Source: Paenibacillus_I sp035510375
GTDB taxonomy: Bacteria > Bacillota > Bacilli > Paenibacillales > Paenibacillaceae
NCBI RefSeq assembly: GCF_035510375.1
Contig: NZ_DATKHG010000058.1
Reading direction: 5' to 3' (one strand)
Length of the DNA stretch: 64,000 bases
A program made the position numbers and the translations under genes. The notes under the pieces were generated by a model. That model was given only the letters and a program-made list of their open reading frames with translations. It had not been told where the DNA came from and did not search any database. Positions 59,969-64,000 of the stretch are shown here, piece by piece (the first letter of the stretch is position 1; the number at the start of each line of letters is the position of its first letter).

Positions 59969-61042
59969 TTACTTGAGCTTGCCGAGCGTCTGCCTCAGGA
60001 CGCGGCGCTGAAGCTTTCTGCCGGTCAGAAGACCACGCTTCAGCTCGCGCGCCAACTGCTTCGTCAGCCGGCTGCCGGGCAGCTTGCCGCTGCTCCCGTA
60101 CGTCCCTTCCTCCGCGAGAGCGGTCGTATAAAGACGAAGCCGCAGAAACAAACGGAAAGCGGAAGCGTAATTGTCCGCATCGTGCTCCGAAAGCTTGCCG
60201 GCTTCGCGCAGCGCCCGTATCCTCTCCAGCGTGGATGTCGTCCGGATACCGGCCTGAATCGCCAGCAAACGAATCGAATTGACAAGCGGAATATAAGCTC
60301 CGTATTTAATATCCAGACTGCCCGACTCCCGGCCGTACCGTTCCGTGAGCAGCTGTCCGAATATGCCGATCAGCACCTTGTGCCGGAGCGTATTCTCCAG
60401 CATCCTTCTCACGATAACCGGGTGATCCAGCGTGTCGCGAAAATAGTGCTCCTTCAACCGGTCCGACAGCGACGGATCCCCGCTTACGATCCGCCCGTCC
60501 GCGATGATCAGCAGATAGCGGACGGCCTCCCAATGCGCCTCGTCAAACCATCGGTCGAGCTTCTCCATCCAACCGCGGAGCGAATCGCACCAATCCGGGT
60601 TGGAGCTGATGACGTTGCCTTCGCAAGGCGGATATCCGACTTGCCGCAGCGAGTCGACGATGACCTGTGAGAAGGTGTGAAAATAGTGCCGCACCTGTTC
60701 CCCGTCCATCGATTCGGGGGGATTGTCGTACAGCATGCCGCTGTCTTGGTCGCTTGCCAATGTCTGTTCCCTCCGGCCGCCGCTGCCGAACAACAAATAA
60801 GCGTATGGCACGGGGGGAGAACCGTTTCCCGCCCGTGCCATCTCTTGCTCTGCCAGGAAAATGCAGCGCGCAATAAGCGCATCGTGCATCCCGTTCAGGT
60901 CGTTATTGAATTGTTCGACGGAAGCCGAAGGGAGAAGCGACTGCATTCGCTGTTGAATCTGATCCCGCAAGCTGCGCAGCTCACCGACATGCCCGGCGGT
61001 GCCGACAAGTCCGTAAAGCCGCGCCATTACCGGATCGTTCAT
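59969..61042 (-). CDS. DUF294 GlnD-like nucleotidyltransferase
   Basis: The 357-residue protein has a nucleotidyltransferase fold with signature LLFGSGGRREQTLASDQDSG (about 84-103; G-S-x2-R-x-E and D-x-D metal site). It closely recalls the uridylyltransferase GlnD. A C-terminal helical DUF294_C domain follows. The CBS or cyclic-nucleotide domains often found at the N-terminus are missing; only a helical lead is present. It lies 50 bp after amtB and 16 bp before an exonuclease. That suggests a nitrogen-linked modification system, but no PII protein is coded nearby. GGGGAG precedes the ATG. Confidence 0.88.
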   Translation of the reverse strand: MNDPVMARLYGLVGTAGHVGELRSLRDQIQQRMQSLLPSASVEQFNNDLNGMHDALIARCIFLAEQEMARAGNGSPPVPYAYLLFGSGGRREQTLASDQDSGMLYDNPPESMDGEQVRHYFHTFSQVIVDSLRQVGYPPCEGNVISSNPDWCDSLRGWMEKLDRWFDEAHWEAVRYLLIIADGRIVSGDPSLSDRLKEHYFRDTLDHPVIVRRMLENTLRHKVLIGIFGQLLTERYGRESGSLDIKYGAYIPLVNSIRLLAIQAGIRTTSTLERIRALREAGKLSEHDADNYASAFRLFLRLRLYTTALAEEGTYGSSGKLPGSRLTKQLARELKRGLLTGRKLQRRVLRQTLGKLK

Positions 61043-61093
61043 TCGGCGCTCTCTCCCCTCGGTCGGTCTTGACGCCGTACCGCGAATCCGGTA

Positions 61094-62449
61094 TCAGGCG
61101 TTCAATCTTTCTTGCGCTTTTTTCATTTGTTCCGGGTAACCGTAGTTGCCGTGCTCGCTCAAGTCGAGACCGATAATCTCCTGCTCCTCGGTAACGCGGA
61201 AACCCATGATCATTTTCATAACGCCCAGAATCAGGAACGAGGCGATCAGCACGAACGCGCCGACTGTGACGACCGACTCGAATTGAACCCACAATTGGTA
61301 CCAGCTGCCCGTGTCGAACAATCCGCCTTGACCGACGCCGACTTTCTCGGCCAGCTCTTGCGTCGCGAAGAAGCCGTTTGCCAGCGTGCCCCAAACCCCG
61401 GCTGCGCCGTGTACGGAAAGGGCGTAAATCGGATCGTCCACTTTCATTTTCTCGAAAAATTTGGCGCTGTAAAATACCAGAATGCCTGCGATGAAACCGA
61501 TGACGACTGCCGCCCATGGCTCAACGAACGCCGAGGATGCGGTAATGGCGACCAGACCGGCGAGCGCGCCGTTCAGCATTGTCGTGATATCGGCTTTGCC
61601 CGTCACCGCCCATGAAATCAGAAGCGCCGCTACAGCGCCCGCAGCCGCGCCAAGCTGCGTATTGAACGCGACATAAGCGAAGAAACCGTCGCCGACGCTG
61701 AGCGCGCTGCCCGCGTTGAAGCCGAACCAGCCGACCCAAAGCAACAGAACCGAAAGCGCCGTAAATACCTGGTTGTGCCCGAGAATTTCGTTGGCAGAGC
61801 CGTCTTTATTAAATTTGCCGATCCGCGGTTTCAACAACACCGTCGCCGCGAAAGCTACAAGCGCGCCCGTCCAGTGAACGACAGTGGAGCCCGCATAGTC
61901 CTGCGCGCCGTCCTGCGCCAGCCAGCCGCCGCCCCAAATCCATTTTGCCACAACCGGATAAATAATTGAAGCGAAGAAAATCGTAAAAATCAAATAAGAT
62001 GAGAGCTTTGCGCGTTCGGCGAAACCGCCCCAGGCGATCGACAGCGAGATGGTCGCGAACATCAGCTGAAAAATGAAGAAGGCCGTCGTTGCGTAGCCGT
62101 CACCCTCGCCCGCCACAATCGGAGGACTGAAGAAGAAGCTGCCGAGTCCGAAAAAATCGGTGCCGTTCGGCCCGAACGAAATGCCGTAGCCTACCGCCCA
62201 ATAAATCAGCGATGCCAAGCCCATCGTGAAGATCGTTTTACCGGCGACGTGGCCGGCGTTTTTCATACGGGTGGAGCCGCTCTCCAGCAGGATGAAACCT
62301 CCTTGCATCAACAGAACGAGAACCCCGGCGAGCAAAATCCACAGCGTATTCAGCCCCATGTTCAGCATTCCCGCGGACGGCGCCGCGAAGGCCATTGCCG
62401 GGAATAATAACGACAACGCTCCTAATGTTAGCAAAATTTTCTTGACCAC
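61094..62449 (-). CDS. amtB: Ammonium transporter
   Basis: The 451-residue protein has a signal-like start, eleven membrane helices and the Amt motifs GGFILLESGSTRMKNAGHVA, DYAGSTVVHWTGALVAFAAT and DDPIYALSVHGAAGVWGTLA. These last two carry the twin pore His residues. It moves ammonium into the cell. GTG 62449 is preferred to GTG 62458 because AAGGGAG then lies 8 bases upstream. A strong promoter and a near-consensus GlnR/TnrA site precede it. It leads the operon with DUF294 and exonuclease genes; no glnK follows. Confidence 0.93.
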   Translation of the reverse strand: MVKKILLTLGALSLLFPAMAFAAPSAGMLNMGLNTLWILLAGVLVLLMQGGFILLESGSTRMKNAGHVAGKTIFTMGLASLIYWAVGYGISFGPNGTDFFGLGSFFFSPPIVAGEGDGYATTAFFIFQLMFATISLSIAWGGFAERAKLSSYLIFTIFFASIIYPVVAKWIWGGGWLAQDGAQDYAGSTVVHWTGALVAFAATVLLKPRIGKFNKDGSANEILGHNQVFTALSVLLLWVGWFGFNAGSALSVGDGFFAYVAFNTQLGAAAGAVAALLISWAVTGKADITTMLNGALAGLVAITASSAFVEPWAAVVIGFIAGILVFYSAKFFEKMKVDDPIYALSVHGAAGVWGTLANGFFATQELAEKVGVGQGGLFDTGSWYQLWVQFESVVTVGAFVLIASFLILGVMKMIMGFRVTEEQEIIGLDLSEHGNYGYPEQMKKAQERLNA

Positions 62450-62466
62450 AACGACCACTCCCTTAA

Positions 62467-62483
62467 TGTGATGTTTTCTAACC
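62467..62483 (-). promoter_or_regulatory. Near-consensus GlnR/TnrA site
   Basis: TGTGA-TGTTTTC-TAACC matches TGTNAN7TNACA at all but the last base. It lies just downstream of the amtB promoter, where a bound protein would repress. Confidence 0.35.
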
Positions 62484-62504
62484 TAGTGTGAAATACTTAA
62501 TGTC

Positions 62505-62533
62505 ATTATAGACAGAACCACCCGGTTTGACAA
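62505..62533 (-). promoter_or_regulatory. amtB promoter
   Basis: TTGTCA (62533-62528) and perfect TATAAT (62510-62505) have a 17-bp spacer; a strong sigma-A promoter. Confidence 0.8.
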
Positions 62534-62763
62534 TATGTTTTTTGCATTTTTTCGAGTCAAAGGGGTCGAAATTCTAACGTTCGTCTGTTTAATCAGCGTT
62601 AATGTTAGGTTTTAGTCCATTTTTGATGTGATTTTCGTCAAAAACAAGGCCGATTCTTCGCGTTTTTTCAAATATGAACGAAGCCGCACCCTCCGCCGCG
62701 GATCAATGCTTTCATTTATGTAGGAATATATGACGCCGGTCGCCGGACACAAAACCGTCACGT

Positions 62764-62793
62764 TTGACTGTACGGTTCTAAATTGGGTATTAT
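62764..62793 (+). promoter_or_regulatory. Promoter of the MerR gene
   Basis: TTGACT (62764-62769) and TATTAT (62788-62793) with an 18-bp spacer face rightward, about 40 bp before the likely start. Confidence 0.65.
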
Positions 62794-62831
62794 AGCGGTA
62801 AGAGTATAAGGAACGGAAAGCGGGTGAGGAT

Positions 62832-63275
62832 ATTGGGGATAAAGTAGCGCTGTACCGCATTGGAGAATTGGCCAGGCAGGCGAACGTCAGCCCGCGGACG
62901 ATCGATTTCTACACGACGATCGGCCTGATCGAACCGGTTAAACGGTCGTCAAAAAATTACCGGCTCTACGGATCTGAAACCTTGGACCGGCTCGAACGTA
63001 TTGAACAGATGAAAAAAGAAAAACTCACGCTGGATGAGATCAAAAGCGTGCTCGACCAATGGAGCAAGGTTTCGCCCGAGGAGCACATCCACCGCAAGCT
63101 GACGGACCTGCAGCTTCATCTGACCCAGTTGCAGCGGGATGTGAAGGAGCTTGAGCCGGTCATCGGCCGACTGAAGCCGCAGCAGGCGAAGAACGTGTAT
63201 AAACGCCTGATGCCCCAGACGGCCGCTTGCATCGAAGCGCTCATGATTCTGATCAATAAAGGGCCTCTTATGTAG
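62832..63275 (+). CDS. MerR family regulator with non-standard start
   Basis: The protein is a MerR-type regulator: YRIGELARQANVSPRTIDFY, then TTIGLIEPVKRSSKNYRLYG for the HTH and wing. A coiled-coil helix (LTDLQLHLTQLQRDVKELEP) and a short C-terminal helix follow, with no Cys-based metal site. The first ATG/GTG/TTG in frame, TTG 62868, would cut away the first helix of the DNA-binding fold (YRIGE-L). Upstream in frame there are only ATT 62832 (about 147 residues, behind GGTGAGG) and CTG 62850. One of these is probably used; ATT is given here as the outer limit. It is followed by a YugP gene 33 bp downstream, on the same mRNA. Confidence 0.75.
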   Translation: MGDKVALYRIGELARQANVSPRTIDFYTTIGLIEPVKRSSKNYRLYGSETLDRLERIEQMKKEKLTLDEIKSVLDQWSKVSPEEHIHRKLTDLQLHLTQLQRDVKELEPVIGRLKPQQAKNVYKRLMPQTAACIEALMILINKGPLM

Positions 63276-63308
63276 CGAGGACTTCAATAACAACGGAGGG
63301 AGATACAC

Positions 63309-63992
63309 ATGTTATTTTTTTACCCGATGGATTGGCTCATTCTCGTTGCGTTCGGCATCTCGATCTGGGCGCAATTCCGCGTCAAGGGCACGTTCAATCG
63401 TTGGGCTGAAGTGCCGACCGCTTACGGCCTGACCGGTTACCAAGCGGCGCGCCGGATGCTCGACAGCAACGGCCTGCACGATGTGCCGATCGAGCCGATT
63501 CCCGGCCGCCTGACCGACCATTACGACCCGATTCACCGGGTTGTCCGCCTGTCGGAGCCGGTTTATTACGAGAACTCGATTTCGGCCGTTTCAGTCGCCT
63601 GCCACGAGGTCGGCCACGCGATCCAGCACAGCGTCTCCTACCCGATGCTCGTGCTACGGCACAAAATGTTCCCGATCGTACGGTTCGCATCCGGCATCGC
63701 GCCGTTTCTGCTGATCGCCGGCTTCCTTTTCAGCGCTTTTAACCTGATCGGCCTCGGCATCATCTTCTTCTCGGCGGCGGTCGCTTTCCAGCTCGTTACG
63801 CTGCCGGTCGAATTTAACGCCAGCAGCCGGGCGAGAGACCTGATGATCGCCGAAGGGTTCATTACGAACGAGGAAGAACGTGGCGTGGCGAAAATGCTGA
63901 ACGCCGCCGCTTTGACATATGTAGCGGCCGCGCTGATCTCGCTCCTGGAGCTGCTGAAGTACATTATGATCTTTACCTCCAACCGGGAGTAA
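63309..63992 (+). CDS. YugP-type zinc metallopeptidase
   Basis: The 227-residue membrane protein has the zinc site ACHEVGHAIQH (about residues 97-107), four hydrophobic helices, and the distal FNASSRARDLMIAEGFI with a likely third zinc ligand. It matches YugP, a conserved neutral zinc metalloprotease of Bacillota with an unknown substrate, probably acting at the inner face of the membrane. CGGAGGGAG precedes the ATG. It follows the MerR gene directly. Confidence 0.9.
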   Translation: MLFFYPMDWLILVAFGISIWAQFRVKGTFNRWAEVPTAYGLTGYQAARRMLDSNGLHDVPIEPIPGRLTDHYDPIHRVVRLSEPVYYENSISAVSVACHEVGHAIQHSVSYPMLVLRHKMFPIVRFASGIAPFLLIAGFLFSAFNLIGLGIIFFSAAVAFQLVTLPVEFNASSRARDLMIAEGFITNEEERGVAKMLNAAALTYVAAALISLLELLKYIMIFTSNRE

Positions 63993-64000
63993 CGTCTGGA

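Noticed and set aside
1..64000. CRISPR array, prophage or integrative element
   Set aside because: No regularly spaced repeats, no integrase, capsid, terminase or conjugation genes; TraX-like protein and tRNA genes alone are not evidence.

Overview
The window is chromosomal DNA of a GC-rich, endospore-forming member of the Bacillota, most likely Paenibacillus or a close relative in Paenibacillaceae. This rests on family content: YqzE, YqhG/YqhH, YhaN/YhaO, a CwlD-type amidase, YpuF-like DUF309, YugP, a YjcZ-type sporulation peptide, an adenosylcobalamin ribonucleotide reductase and a TxpA/BsrG-type toxin peptide. Names are assigned by recognising motifs in the translated sequence; no database search was run.

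The window has two unlike halves. From about 0.1 to 15.5 kb most loci are broken. I can recognise remnants of a VanW protein, a possible transposase, a 2H phosphoesterase, two MFS transporters, a GNAT acetyltransferase, a MocR regulator, an AhpD-like protein, a PAS histidine kinase, lactate dehydrogenase, two short-chain dehydrogenases, an ABC permease, a GH43 enzyme and an alcohol dehydrogenase. They carry internal deletions, frameshifts or nonsense codons. Intact genes stand among them: a secreted protein of unknown function, a Zn-ribbon protein, a CYTH protein, a MerR regulator, an EamA transporter, a histidine kinase lacking its phospho-acceptor His, an SDR and an MFS transporter. A very AT-rich LysR gene follows. 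A 31-codon gene at about 6.6 kb, too short for usual gene calling, encodes a holin-like type I toxin. A candidate convergent antitoxin RNA lies against its 3' end.

From 16.7 to 64 kb the DNA is dense, GC-rich and almost free of pseudogenes. It starts with nrdJ under two NrdR boxes, then the yqhH-yqhG pair, sporulation and cell-wall genes, and two identical tRNA-Leu(CAG) genes. Next come zinc-ribbon and small conserved proteins, xpt, an ECF-sigma-type promoter driving a lipoprotein gene, and a YkvI transporter. The leftward yhaN-yhaO-glycosyltransferase operon and a membrane GGDEF protein follow. Two RsmF-type rRNA methyltransferases, an RsuA-type pseudouridine synthase and a pyrD-sasB-DUF309 run come next.

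The most unusual intact locus (47.7-53.1 kb) is a leftward operon of a CHASE2 class III adenylate cyclase, a FecR/cohesin-like surface protein and a secreted NHL-repeat protein. It looks like an envelope-sensing, cAMP-producing unit. The window ends with ferredoxin, DNA polymerase IV, citramalate synthase, a TlpA thioredoxin, an MFS transporter and a JAMM peptidase. After these come the leftward amtB - GlnD-like DUF294 - DnaQ-type exonuclease operon, a MerR gene with no canonical start codon, and a YugP metalloprotease.
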